The position numbers and the translations under genes are program-made. From JALYOC01 sp036675345 (GTDB lineage: Bacteria; Myxococcota; Myxococcia; Myxococcales; Myxococcaceae): a stretch of DNA of 64,000 nt. The notes under the pieces are model-generated. The model did not search any database. It saw only the letters and a list, made by a program, of their open reading frames with translations, and was not told the DNA's origin. Where the stretch lies: contig JAKFFE010000020.1 of assembly GCA_036675345.1 (NCBI GenBank), positions 62,001 through 126,000 on the forward strand. The letters are read 5' to 3'. Positions 55,959-64,000 of the stretch are shown piece by piece (position 1 is the stretch's first letter; the number at the start of each line of letters is the position of its first letter).

Positions 55959-56437
55959 TCAGAGAAAGCCGCGCGCGACCGCGTACCCCTCGAATTCCGC
56001 CTTGGGCCAGCTCTTCGAGAGCATCCATCCAGTGAACGATCTTGCAGGAAGGCTTCGTCGAGCACTTCAAGGGCGGAGGCCTTCCACGGGTGCTCAAGCG
56101 CCTGCGCTCGCGACAGCTTCTCGCCGATGATGTCGGCATCACTCCAGACGGAGAGAGCGGCGTCGCCGAGACTGACCTGGTAGGAATCTTTCGTGGGTCG
56201 GACTCGGCAATAGAACGCCGCCCGCTGGGCAGGCTGGCTGTCCTCCCCCCACTCACCGAGCGACACCACCATCGCCAGTTCGCGGTCTGGGTGGTTGTTG
56301 GAGTACGCCGCGTAGTAGATCGCGAAGGCGTCTCCGTCCCGGTACACGAACCGCGTCAACCGAACGGACAGACCGCCGCAGCAATCGCAGCGCGATGCCG
56401 ATGGTGCGGACATCTCGATTTCGTAATTGCCGGGCAT
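55959..56437 (-). pseudogene. Frameshifted CDCCG-motif protein
   Basis: The first part starts at 56437 (MPGNYEIEMSAPSASRCDCCGGLSVRLTRFVYRDGDAF) and continues to about ALEVLDEAFLQDR. From there the original frame runs on into a low-quality tail that would overlap the SDR gene. A different frame gives FTGWMLSKSWPKAEFEGYAVARGFL and stops at 55959, with 21 of 25 codons ending in G/C against 13 of 25 in the original frame. One missing base near 56030 would restore one protein of about 160 residues. Its function is unknown; the CxCC cluster may bind metal. It starts one base after the HAD gene stop, so the pair is an operon. Confidence 0.55.
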
Positions 56438-56438
56438 G

Positions 56439-57050
56439 TCAGCGGGCGAAGGGCAGCAGCTTGGCCAGCTCGGAGAGGTTCTCGATCCGGAGGTCTCCCG
56501 CCTGTCGCAGCCCGACGAAGCGCACCTTGGCCGCGGCGGAGGCCTCGCGGTCATAGCGGGAGTCACCCACGAACCAGGCCTGTTCCGGCTGCAGGGCCAA
56601 CCCGTGCAGCGCGTGCAGCACCAGATCCGGCGCGGGCTTGGCGCGTGCCACCAGGTCCGGGGTGGAGACCACCTGGAAGAAGGGCAGCAGCCCCGCCACG
56701 GTGAGCAGGTCCCGCGCCAGCGGCCCGATGGTGTTGGTCACCACCGCCAGCCGCACCGCCTCCTGCTGCAGCTGGGCCAGGAGACCGCGCGCCTCCGGGT
56801 CCACCCAGATCGAGGTGATGTGCTTGCGGAAGTTCACCGCGTAGAAGGCATCCAGCTCCGCGGGGGTGCACTGGAAGCCGAAGGCGGCCACGTCCGCCGC
56901 GGTGCCCTGCCCGAAGGTGGGCATGAACTCCTCCTGGCTCACCGGGCGTCCGCGGAACCTCTCTCCCGCCTCGCGCACCACCTGGGCCCAGACCTCCTCG
57001 CTGCGGATCAGGACACCATCGAGGTCGAAGAGGATCGCGGAGGGGCGCAT
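56439..57050 (-). CDS. HAD family phosphatase
   Basis: A 203-residue HAD hydrolase of the phosphoglycolate phosphatase-like group. Motif I is LFDLDGVLIRSE with the Asp nucleophile, motif II is VVTNT, motif III includes the Lys in RAKPAPD, and motif IV is FVGDSRYD. The cap domain lies between about residues 15 and 85. The substrate is unknown; phosphoglycolate or beta-phosphoglucomutase-type substrates are possible. The ribosome site is AGAAGG, five bases before the ATG. Confidence 0.9.
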   Translation of the reverse strand: MRPSAILFDLDGVLIRSEEVWAQVVREAGERFRGRPVSQEEFMPTFGQGTAADVAAFGFQCTPAELDAFYAVNFRKHITSIWVDPEARGLLAQLQQEAVRLAVVTNTIGPLARDLLTVAGLLPFFQVVSTPDLVARAKPAPDLVLHALHGLALQPEQAWFVGDSRYDREASAAAKVRFVGLRQAGDLRIENLSELAKLLPFAR

Positions 57051-57144
57051 GCGACCTTCTCTTACCAAATCAGGCGATCTGTGCCCCCTACCGAGAATGT
57101 CCTGGTAGGCGCGAGGAACGGCTCTGTAACGTCTCGGGTCCGCC

Positions 57145-59940
57145 ATGCTCACTCCCTCTCGCTGGCTCAACGGTGCGGTCCCGGCGCTGTTCGTCCTCCT
57201 GGTGGCGTCCGACGCCGCCGCCAGCGGGCAACAGCCGATGATCGTCCGGCAGCGGGTGGTGGAGGTGGAGCCGGAGGACGGAGGCACTGCCCTCAGCCCC
57301 TCCCCCGGGTCATCGGACCTGAGCACCACCAGCCCGCCGTCCTCCTCCGGCTCGGCGACCTCCAACGGTCCGGTGGGTGCGCCCGAAGTGGGCACCCGCC
57401 TTCCTCCGTACCCGGGGAGCCCTGCCCCCGGCGCGGTGCCGTACTCCGGCGCCACCAGCACCGCAGCGTCTCCGGACACTTCCACCGATCCGCGCCAGCC
57501 GGGAAGCGAACCGACCCGCGCCCCGACCTCCGACGGTGAACCCTCCTCCCCCACTCCTCCCGCCGGCGTCGCCCAGACCCGCCCGGCCGAGGTTACGCCC
57601 ACCGACGCCGGCGTCCTCCCCGAGACCCTGGCGGAGAAGCGACTGCGGCTGCGCGAGTTCCTCTCCGCTGATCCCAACGCCCCCCAGGCGCTGGCCCGGG
57701 CGGAGGCCACCGCGGCCAGCGCGCCGGCGATGGTGGTGGGCGGAGGAATCAGCCTCGGCGCGTACCAGGCGGGCTTCCTCTCCGCCCTCTCCCGGTTCTG
57801 GTCGGTGGCTGCGCGCGAGGCCCCGGAGCAGCCGTTCCCCGGTCCCCGGATCTGGACCGGCGCCTCCAGCGGCGCGCTCAACGCCCTGCTGGGCGGACTG
57901 GCCGCGTGTGACCCCAGCTACGGCGAGGCGCAGTGGGCCCCCGAGCGTTCCCTCTTCTGGCGGGTGTGGATCCAGGAGCTGGATCTGGAGCGGCTGCTCC
58001 CCGCCGGCCCCGAGGCCGCGGCCTCCCGTCAGGCGCAGCTGTTCGACTCCGCGCACCTGGAGGCGCTGGTGGTGAAGCTGCAGGAGGCGGCGACCAAGAC
58101 CCGCCTCCGGCCCCACTGCTCGTTCGCCTTCGGGGTGACGGTGACCAACCTCTCCGGCCGCCGGATCCCGTTCGGGTCGGCGGACGTCGGCTCGCGGGCC
58201 GCGCTGGATCGCGTCACCGAGCAGGTGGTGGTGCAGGTGCTCACCGATGGCGCAGGCAGGCTCTCCGCCCGGCTGCCCTACCTCTCCGGTTCGGCCAGCG
58301 CGCCCTTGCCCCACCTGGAGCTGCACCCGGACGAGCAGACCTACTACCCGGCGCTGGGCGGCGACCCCACTCCCGGCAAGCCGGTGGAGCTGCGCACCCT
58401 GGTCCGCGCTCCCCTGGCCGCCGCCGCCTTCCCGGTGGCGTTCGCCCCGCTGCCCTTGCCGCTGACCTTCTTCGACTCTACCAGCTGGCAGCCGATCCCC
58501 GGCTCCGCGTTCGTGGACGGAGGCAGCCTCCACAACAACCCGCTGGCCCTGGCGCAGCGTCTCAGCCGCCGCTGGGTGGCGCCCGCCTCCCAGGGCTTCG
58601 CCGCCGCCGACTACCCGATCCTCTATCTGGATCACGACGTGGTGGACTGGCGCTGGAAGCAGAACCCCACCCCGCTCTCCCAGGGGCCGCTGGCCCAGAC
58701 CTATCTGCCCAGCGGCGGGGTGCTGTTGCGCGCCTCCCGGGACAAGGGCGTGCTGGCGGCGCTGGAGGAGGACCCGGACCTCTCCCGGCGGATCAAGATC
58801 CCGCGGCGCAGCAGCGTGCTCCCCTCCGAGTTCCGCTCCTCGCTGCTGGGGTTCGCGGATCGCCACTTCCGCGAGCACGACTTCTTCCGCGGGATGGTGG
58901 ACGCGGTGCGCTTCCTGCGGACCCAGCTGTCCGCCTCGGATTCGGTCCGGCGACTGTGGCCAGACCTGGCTGGGCTGACCGCGGAGGACGCCGAGCGCCG
59001 GATCCGCGAGCGACTGGCCATCTCCTCTCCCGGCTTCCGCTGCATCGCCGAAGGGGTGTGCGGCGAGGAGCACGCGCCGGCGATCATGCCGCCGCCGCTG
59101 TTCGCGTTGCGCAACGCCGCCGATTCGCTGACCGGGGTGGCCAAGGACGGCCAGCTCCGGGAGGACGATCTGGACGCGCTGCTCACCGCATTGGGCGCGG
59201 CCTACTACCGCTACCACCCGGGCGTGCTCTGCGAGGACTCACTCCCCTGCCCCTCCTCGGGCGGCCGGGCGGATCTGCTGCCGCTTCGAAGGCGGGTGGG
59301 TGCGGCGGTGCAGCAGCTGATCTCCCATCAGCCGTCCACCGACGCCTGGGTGTCCCGACCGGTCTCCGGCGCGGTGCTGGACGAGTGGCTGACCTACTCG
59401 CCTCCCACCGACGTGTTCACCTTCCAGCTGAGCCGCGCCCGAGGACTCGGCGTCGGCCTCGAGCGGCCGCTGCCGAAGCTGGCCTTCGAGTCGGTGCGCT
59501 CCGGGGAGCACTACGACCGCTGGGAGTTCCGGCTGGGCGGGCAGCTCTCCGGGCTGGGGGTGGTGGACACCGACCAACTGGAGGTGGACGAGCTGCGGCT
59601 GCGCCTGGCCGGGCTGCAGCTGTATCTGGATCGGGTCTCCGATCTGGACGGGTTCGACGGCGCGCTGTCCTTCCTGGACCTGGGCCCCCATGTCCGCTGG
59701 CGGGTGGGGGTGGGGCTCTCCGCCAGCTACGTGACCTCCACCGCGCAGGAGGCGCACGGCTTCGCGGTGCAGTTGCCGGAGCTGCGGCTGGGCCTGGACT
59801 TCTTCGAGCGGGTCGGGCTCCGGCTGGGAGTGCCGCTGGTGGTGATCCGCGGCGGAACCGACGTCACCCCCGCGCTGCAGCTGGCGCACTTCTACCGGGA
59901 CCTCTCGCTGGGGGTGGAGGTCCTGCTCACCCGCTGGTGA
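57145..59940 (+). CDS. Exported patatin-like phospholipase
   Basis: A 931-residue protein. Signal peptide to about residue 27 (FVLLVASDAAASG), then a Ser/Pro/Thr-rich linker to about 160. The patatin domain starts with VVGGGISLGAYQAGFLSAL (oxyanion loop), nucleophile Ser241 in TGASSGALNALL and Asp458 in FVDGGSLHNNPL. Patatins hydrolyse acyl bonds in phospholipids. The last 200 residues look like beta-strands with alternating hydrophobic residues ending in LGVEVLLTRW, suggestive of an outer-membrane barrel as in type V patatins (PlpD-like); that is inference. No POTRA domain was recognised. Confidence 0.85.
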   Translation: MLTPSRWLNGAVPALFVLLVASDAAASGQQPMIVRQRVVEVEPEDGGTALSPSPGSSDLSTTSPPSSSGSATSNGPVGAPEVGTRLPPYPGSPAPGAVPYSGATSTAASPDTSTDPRQPGSEPTRAPTSDGEPSSPTPPAGVAQTRPAEVTPTDAGVLPETLAEKRLRLREFLSADPNAPQALARAEATAASAPAMVVGGGISLGAYQAGFLSALSRFWSVAAREAPEQPFPGPRIWTGASSGALNALLGGLAACDPSYGEAQWAPERSLFWRVWIQELDLERLLPAGPEAAASRQAQLFDSAHLEALVVKLQEAATKTRLRPHCSFAFGVTVTNLSGRRIPFGSADVGSRAALDRVTEQVVVQVLTDGAGRLSARLPYLSGSASAPLPHLELHPDEQTYYPALGGDPTPGKPVELRTLVRAPLAAAAFPVAFAPLPLPLTFFDSTSWQPIPGSAFVDGGSLHNNPLALAQRLSRRWVAPASQGFAAADYPILYLDHDVVDWRWKQNPTPLSQGPLAQTYLPSGGVLLRASRDKGVLAALEEDPDLSRRIKIPRRSSVLPSEFRSSLLGFADRHFREHDFFRGMVDAVRFLRTQLSASDSVRRLWPDLAGLTAEDAERRIRERLAISSPGFRCIAEGVCGEEHAPAIMPPPLFALRNAADSLTGVAKDGQLREDDLDALLTALGAAYYRYHPGVLCEDSLPCPSSGGRADLLPLRRRVGAAVQQLISHQPSTDAWVSRPVSGAVLDEWLTYSPPTDVFTFQLSRARGLGVGLERPLPKLAFESVRSGEHYDRWEFRLGGQLSGLGVVDTDQLEVDELRLRLAGLQLYLDRVSDLDGFDGALSFLDLGPHVRWRVGVGLSASYVTSTAQEAHGFAVQLPELRLGLDFFERVGLRLGVPLVVIRGGTDVTPALQLAHFYRDLSLGVEVLLTRW

Positions 59941-59943
59941 TCG

Positions 59944-60666
59944 CTACTCCGGCAGCGACAGCCACTCCCGGTAGCGGGCGCGCAGCCGGTCGGCCAGCTC
60001 CACCGTGTTCAGTCCCAGTTCGCCCACCTCCACCGGCGGCTGGACCCGCACCCGGATCCGGCAGCGGGGGCTGAGCCACGGTCCATCGCCTTCGATCAAC
60101 CCGGTGGTGCCTTCGATCACCACCGGCACCAGCGGCACCTGCTCGTCGATGGCCAGCTGGAAGGCACCGCGCTTGAAGGGCAGCAGCCGCTTCCCCTCGC
60201 TGTAGGTGCCCTCGGGGAAGATCAGCACCGGCATCCCGCGCCGCAGCCAGGCCTTGCAGGTCTCCATCATCCGCTGTGTGGAGCGGGTGCTGCCTCGCTC
60301 CAGGTGGATGTACTTCAAGAGGGTCATCATCCAGCCCACCACCGGCAGGCTGAACAGCGAGGCCTTGGAGACGTACTTGTACGGATGGGCCAGCCCCATC
60401 ACCGCCACCACGTCCGCCATCGACTGGTGGTTGGCGATCAGCACCGCCGGCCCTGAGGGCAGGTACTGCCGCCCCTCCACCTTCAGATCCCAGAACGGAT
60501 TGAGCCGCAGGTAGCCGAAGGTCCAGGCGCAGATGAAGCGGTGGAGGATCCGGCGATCCGGATCGAACGGGGTGGTCACCGCCCACAGCACCACCCCCAG
60601 CAGGAAACCCACCGGGGCGGTGGTGACGAACACCACCCAGAACACGATGCTGACCAGGTACTTCAA
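59944..60666 (-). CDS. plsC: 1-acyl-sn-glycerol-3-phosphate acyltransferase
   Basis: PlsC acylates lysophosphatidic acid to phosphatidic acid at the inner membrane. The 240-residue product has two N-terminal hydrophobic helices, the catalytic NHQSMAD (His-x4-Asp) and the substrate-binding FPEGTYSEG. A third motif is VPLVPVVIEGTTGL. It starts four bases after the SDR gene stop and likely shares its transcript, so the SDR may act in lipid metabolism. Confidence 0.92.
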   Translation of the reverse strand: MKYLVSIVFWVVFVTTAPVGFLLGVVLWAVTTPFDPDRRILHRFICAWTFGYLRLNPFWDLKVEGRQYLPSGPAVLIANHQSMADVVAVMGLAHPYKYVSKASLFSLPVVGWMMTLLKYIHLERGSTRSTQRMMETCKAWLRRGMPVLIFPEGTYSEGKRLLPFKRGAFQLAIDEQVPLVPVVIEGTTGLIEGDGPWLSPRCRIRVRVQPPVEVGELGLNTVELADRLRARYREWLSLPE

Positions 60667-60670
60667 GCGG

Positions 60671-61465
60671 CTACCGCTTGGAGGGAGCGGTCATCGAGGC
60701 GGAGAAGGCCATCATGTAGCTGGCGTCCAGACCGCCGTCGGCGACGATGGTTTGACCGTTGACGTACTTCGAGTCGTCGGTGCACAGCCACTCGATCGGC
60801 TGGGCGATCTCATCCGCCGAGGCGATGTGCCCCGAGGGAAGCGTCTCGCCGACCTTCTCCTCCACCAGCTTCCAGGCCTCGCCCATGTAGAAGCGGGAGG
60901 AGTCGGTGTCCACGTAGCCGGGGTTCACCGCGTTGACCCGGATCTTCTCCCCGGCCAGCTCGCAGGCCAGGTAGCGGACCAGGATCTCCATCGCCCCCTT
61001 CATGGCGCCCAGCATCCCGTGGAAGGGCAGCGGCATCTTGGAGTCCATCCCGGAGACCATCACGATCTTCCCCTCCCGGCCCTTCATCAGCGGCGCCGCC
61101 AGCTGGGTCCCGAAGAGGAAGCTCTTCACGGTCACCGAGAAGGTCTTGTCCATCTGGTGGAGCTTGGTCTCCATCAGCGGCAGGAACACGGTGGAGGCGG
61201 CGTTGGCCACGAACACGTCCAGGTGACCGAACTCCTCCTTCACCTTGTCGAACACCGCCCGCAGGCTCTCCGGCTCCAGCTGGTCCGCGGCCACGGTGAG
61301 GCACCGACGCCCCAGCTTGCTCACGTCCTCCACCAGGCTCTTGGCCGCCGCCTCGTCGCGCCGGTAGGTGGAGACGATGTGAAAGCCGCGCTTGGCAAGA
61401 CGGAGCGAGAGCGCTCGCCCGACCCCTCGCGAACCACCGGTGATCAGCGCCACTTTGTCGGTCAT
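60671..61465 (-). CDS. FabL-like SDR with His in place of catalytic Tyr
   Basis: A 264-residue SDR with cofactor loop TGGSRGVGRALS, ANAAS in place of NNAG, and a closing IVADGG. Layout and LVRYLACELAGEKIRVNAVNPGYVDTD are closest to FabL-type enoyl-ACP reductases, which have Tyr-x6-Lys. In the same alignment position here, His149 precedes Lys156 (FHGMLGAMKGAM). The reaction may be altered, or the protein may be a regulator or scaffold. It lies just upstream of plsC. It could also be a fatty-acid or polyketide reductase. Confidence 0.82.
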   Translation of the reverse strand: MTDKVALITGGSRGVGRALSLRLAKRGFHIVSTYRRDEAAAKSLVEDVSKLGRRCLTVAADQLEPESLRAVFDKVKEEFGHLDVFVANAASTVFLPLMETKLHQMDKTFSVTVKSFLFGTQLAAPLMKGREGKIVMVSGMDSKMPLPFHGMLGAMKGAMEILVRYLACELAGEKIRVNAVNPGYVDTDSSRFYMGEAWKLVEEKVGETLPSGHIASADEIAQPIEWLCTDDSKYVNGQTIVADGGLDASYMMAFSASMTAPSKR

Positions 61466-61488
61466 GGGGGTACGCCCTTAGCGCAACC

Positions 61489-61503
61489 GGGCGGCTGCCG
61501 CCC
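61489..61503. promoter_or_regulatory. Palindrome GGGCGG-CTG-CCGCCC in divergent gap
   Basis: A six-base-pair inverted repeat lies 24 bases ahead of the SDR start and 60 ahead of the metallophosphoesterase ATG. It is GC-rich and short, so it could be chance; as an operator it would serve both genes. Confidence 0.22.
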
Positions 61504-61562
61504 ACACGGTTCTTCACGCACGTTGGGTTGCCAGCGGGGCCTGCTCCGGGAAGATTGCGTGC

Positions 61563-62756
61563 ATGGTCCTCCGCTTTGCCCTCTTCCTGGGCGTCTTCCT
61601 GACCCTGACCACCGTGCTGCACGTGTACCTCTACCGGCGGTTGATTCGGGACACCACCACCCGCCCGGGGCTTCGGCGCGCAGGCAAGGCGATCATCGCC
61701 GGCCTCTGGTCGGTGGTGGTGCTGGGCGGCCCGGCAAACGCGCTCATCGACTCCTCGGTGACCGAGGCGCTGGCCACCGGCACCTGGGTCTGGGTGGGGG
61801 TGGTGGTCTACCTGTGGCTGGCGCTGGCCCTGGCGGGGACGGTGCTGCTGGTGTTGCGCCAGACCCCCTGGGGACGCGGCGCCCGGCCGTCGCCGGCCCA
61901 GGACCGTGCCCCCCAGGGGCTGCACTCTCCCGAGCGCCGCCTCTTCCTCTCCCGAGCGGTGGCCGGTGGGGCGCTGGCCGCCACCACCGGGGTCAGCACC
62001 TACGGGGTCTGGCGGGCCTACACCGCGCCGGAGATCGAGGAGGTGGTGATCCGGCTGAAGCGGCTGCCCAAGGCGCTGGACGGGTTCACCATCGTCCAGG
62101 TCAGTGACATCCACGTGGGGCCGCTGGTCCGCCGTCGGTTCATGGACGACATGGTGGCCCGCTGCAACGCGCTCAAGCCGGACCTGATGGCGATCACCGG
62201 GGATCTGGTGGACGGAAACGTGGCCACCCTGGGGCATTCGGTGGCGGCGCTGGCGAACCTCCGCTCGCGTCATGGCTCGTACTTCATCACCGGCAACCAC
62301 GAGTACTACTCGGGAGACGTGGAGTGGTCCGCCGAGCTGGAGCGGCAAGGGGTGCAGGTGCTGCGCAACCGGACGGTGCGGATCGGAGACGCGGCCGCCT
62401 CCTTCGATCTGGTGGGCGTGGACGACTGGGTGGGCGACGAGAACCGCCGCTACGACCTGGACGCGGCGCTGACCGGGGCGACCCCGGACCGCACCCGGGT
62501 GCTGCTGGCCCACCAGCCGGCGCACTTCAAGGAGGCCACCGCCCGGGGTGTGGACCTGCAACTGTCCGGACACACCCACGGCGGACAGATGTTCCCCTTC
62601 AATCTCCTGGTGCCCCTGCAGTGGGAGCACTTCGCCGGCCACTACACGCATGGGGAGGGACAGATCTACGTCAGCCGGGGCACCGGCTTCTGGGGTCCGC
62701 CGCTGCGGGTGGGCAGTCCCCCGGAGATCTCCAAGATCGTGCTGGTCGCCGCCTAG
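61563..62756 (+). CDS. Membrane-anchored metallophosphoesterase (YkuE-like)
   Basis: A 397-residue protein. The first 150 residues carry four membrane segments, the last near LSRAVAGGALAATTGVSTYG; the calcineurin-like domain follows. Metal motifs are SDIHVG, TGDLVDG, GNHEYY, LAHQP and GHTHGGQ. The domain is probably outside the cell membrane. Relatives such as LpxG/YaeI-type enzymes cut UDP-diacylglucosamine or lipids, so lipid turnover is possible. It ends 75 bases before the AT-rich element copies. Confidence 0.9.
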   Translation: MVLRFALFLGVFLTLTTVLHVYLYRRLIRDTTTRPGLRRAGKAIIAGLWSVVVLGGPANALIDSSVTEALATGTWVWVGVVVYLWLALALAGTVLLVLRQTPWGRGARPSPAQDRAPQGLHSPERRLFLSRAVAGGALAATTGVSTYGVWRAYTAPEIEEVVIRLKRLPKALDGFTIVQVSDIHVGPLVRRRFMDDMVARCNALKPDLMAITGDLVDGNVATLGHSVAALANLRSRHGSYFITGNHEYYSGDVEWSAELERQGVQVLRNRTVRIGDAAASFDLVGVDDWVGDENRRYDLDAALTGATPDRTRVLLAHQPAHFKEATARGVDLQLSGHTHGGQMFPFNLLVPLQWEHFAGHYTHGEGQIYVSRGTGFWGPPLRVGSPPEISKIVLVAA

Positions 62757-62830
62757 AAGGGTGGCGGCCAAGGCGGAGTGAAGGATCTCGAGAGATTCGG
62801 CGCCAGAACACCGCCGCCACGCAGGGAGCC

Positions 62831-62862
62831 GAAGAATATTAAGATCTTCTTCTTATTTCCGG
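62831..62862 (+). promoter_or_regulatory. AT-rich palindromic element, copy 2
   Basis: Reads GAATATTAAGATCTTCTTCT then TATTTCCGG. The palindrome AAGATCTT is inside. It is the same element as at 22043-22073, oriented the same way with respect to the downstream gene, here the OYE-family gene. Confidence 0.5.
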
Positions 62863-62886
62863 ACCCCATGTGCTGGCCGGAGAGGA

Positions 62887-62914
62887 GAAAAAGAAGATGA
62901 TCATCTTATTTTCC
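62887..62914 (+). promoter_or_regulatory. AT-rich palindromic element, copy 3
   Basis: Contains the perfect 14-base palindrome AAGATGATCATCTT, followed by ATTTTCC. It lies 99 bases before the OYE-family ATG and 24 bases after copy 2, in the same orientation as copy 2. Confidence 0.5.
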
Positions 62915-63012
62915 TGAGGGGTGTTCGCGGCTTGAGCCTCAAGCGCTGCCGGCGCGTCCGGAGCTGAGCGTGTTTTGGGAAGTTCGCCCGGCGGGGATAG
63001 GTTTCTCCACTC

Positions 63013-64000
63013 ATGGGATCCGACCGGCGCCGAGAGAAGCTGTTGCCGGTGCCGCGGTGGCCCACTCGCGAGGAGGCTGCCGAGGGACGGTGGTTCTCGC
63101 CCGTCCAGCTGGGTCCGGTGGCCGCGGCGGACCGCACCTGGGTGCCGGCGATGGTCCCCTGGCGCGCGACCTCTGAGGGCTTCGTCACCCCAGAGGTGAT
63201 CGCCTGGTATCGCCGCTTCGCCGAAGGTGAGCCCGGGGTGCTGGTGGTGGAGGCCACCGGGATCCGGGACGTGCCCAGCGGACCGCTGCTCCGTGCCGGC
63301 CACGACCGGTATCTCGAAGGGCTGCGGCAGCTGGTGGAGGCGGTTCGCGAAGGCAGCGGCGGCCGTACCCGGCTGTTCATCCAGCTGATCGACTTTCTGG
63401 CCATCAAGCGGCGGCCCACCCGCGAGAACTTCCTGGGCCGCTTCCTGGCGATCACTCCTCGGCATCGTGACCAGCTCGGGCTCCACGACGCACCCGAAGC
63501 GCAGGTGCGTGCCCGGCTGCTCTCCCTCTCCGAACCCCAGCTGGAGCAGCTGCTGGAAGCGCGCGAGTTGGAGTCCTACCGCTTCGGCTTCCGGGAGCGG
63601 GTGACCGACCTGGAGCAGCCGCACCTGAGGGACCTTCCGCAGCAACTGCCGGAGCTGTTCGCCAGCGCGGCGCTCCGCTGTCAGCAGGCGGGCTTCGACG
63701 GGGTGGAGCTGCACTTCGCCCACGCCTACACCATGGCCAGCTTCCTCTCCGCGCGGAACACCCGCACCGACGGCTATGGAGGCAACCGAGAGCACCGGGT
63801 CCGGCTCCCGCTGGAGGTGTACGCGGCGACGCGGGCGCGCCTCTCACCTCAGATGGTGCTGGGCTGCCGCTTCCTCAGCGACGAGGTGATCGAAGGCGGC
63901 TCCGACGTCGAGGACGCGGCCTACTTCGGCGTGAAGTTCGCCCAGGCAGGGATGGACTTCCTCTCGCTGTCCCGGGGCGGGAAGTTCGAGGACGCCCGGC
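63013..64000 (+). CDS. Old Yellow Enzyme family NADH:flavin oxidoreductase, 3'-truncated
   Basis: The frame is open to the window end, so 329 codons are visible and the C-terminal part is missing. It has the OYE alpha/beta barrel: FSPVQLGPVAAADRTWVPAMVPWRATSEG at the start, and the substrate/flavin region FDGVELHFAHAYTMASFLSARNTRTDGYGGN, where two His bind the substrate. Enzymes of this group reduce activated C=C bonds or oxidise NAD(P)H. The middle insert (about residues 150-200) is longer than in small OYEs. ATG at 63013 gives the usual domain start. The AT-rich element precedes it. Confidence 0.88.
   Translation, partial: MGSDRRREKLLPVPRWPTREEAAEGRWFSPVQLGPVAAADRTWVPAMVPWRATSEGFVTPEVIAWYRRFAEGEPGVLVVEATGIRDVPSGPLLRAGHDRYLEGLRQLVEAVREGSGGRTRLFIQLIDFLAIKRRPTRENFLGRFLAITPRHRDQLGLHDAPEAQVRARLLSLSEPQLEQLLEARELESYRFGFRERVTDLEQPHLRDLPQQLPELFASAALRCQQAGFDGVELHFAHAYTMASFLSARNTRTDGYGGNREHRVRLPLEVYAATRARLSPQMVLGCRFLSDEVIEGGSDVEDAAYFGVKFAQAGMDFLSLSRGGKFEDAR

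Overview
The window is high-GC (about 70%), densely packed bacterial DNA, most likely from the Myxococcota. Supporting signs are a giant surface lipoprotein with a MYXO-CTERM-like C-terminal sorting tail, a MopE-type Cys/Asp motif lipoprotein, a Hanks-type Ser/Thr kinase with a C-terminal membrane anchor, a receiver-histidine kinase fusion, a SWIM-SNF2 helicase, and very strong G/C preference at third codon positions. I found no tRNA, rRNA, IS element, integrase or CRISPR array. The first gene (RNase HI) lacks its 5' end and the last gene (Old Yellow Enzyme family) lacks its 3' end.

Layout. 0-10 kb: rnhA and a CPBP protease; a translationally coupled hutF/M20-peptidase pair; a SemiSWEET-like protein; a CBS protein followed by ligD; an ArnT-like glycosyltransferase and glgC. 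10-21 kb: a DUF420 protein, a receiver-kinase, envelope lipoproteins, a ClC channel with a MarR regulator, a LysM-calpain protease paired with a beta-helix protein, and two overlapping redox-related lipoprotein genes. 21-33 kb: a frameshifted zinc-ribbon membrane protein, an EamA exporter, an Lhr helicase and a 1,721-residue repeat lipoprotein. 33-40 kb: GNAT, two DUF6916-like proteins and three tail-collar proteins, then a fatty acid hydroxylase-family protein, a quinone oxidoreductase, an alpha/beta hydrolase and a methyltransferase. 40-51 kb: a SWIM-SNF2 helicase, then a complete leftward nitrous oxide reductase operon (cytochrome c, nosZ, nosD, nosF, nosL, nosY and an extra membrane protein). 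51-64 kb: Ser/Thr kinase, methyltransferase, DoxX, SDRs, HAD phosphatase with a frameshifted partner, patatin, PlsC, a FabL-like SDR with altered active site, a metallophosphoesterase and an OYE-family enzyme.

The clearest functional unit is the nos operon: a clade II-type N2O reductase in which NosZ, NosD and the cytochrome c all carry lipoprotein-type signals, suggesting membrane-tethered N2O respiration. The most unusual non-coding signal is an AT-rich palindromic element present three times (once near 22.06 kb, twice near 62.85-62.91 kb), always in the same orientation relative to the gene that follows it.
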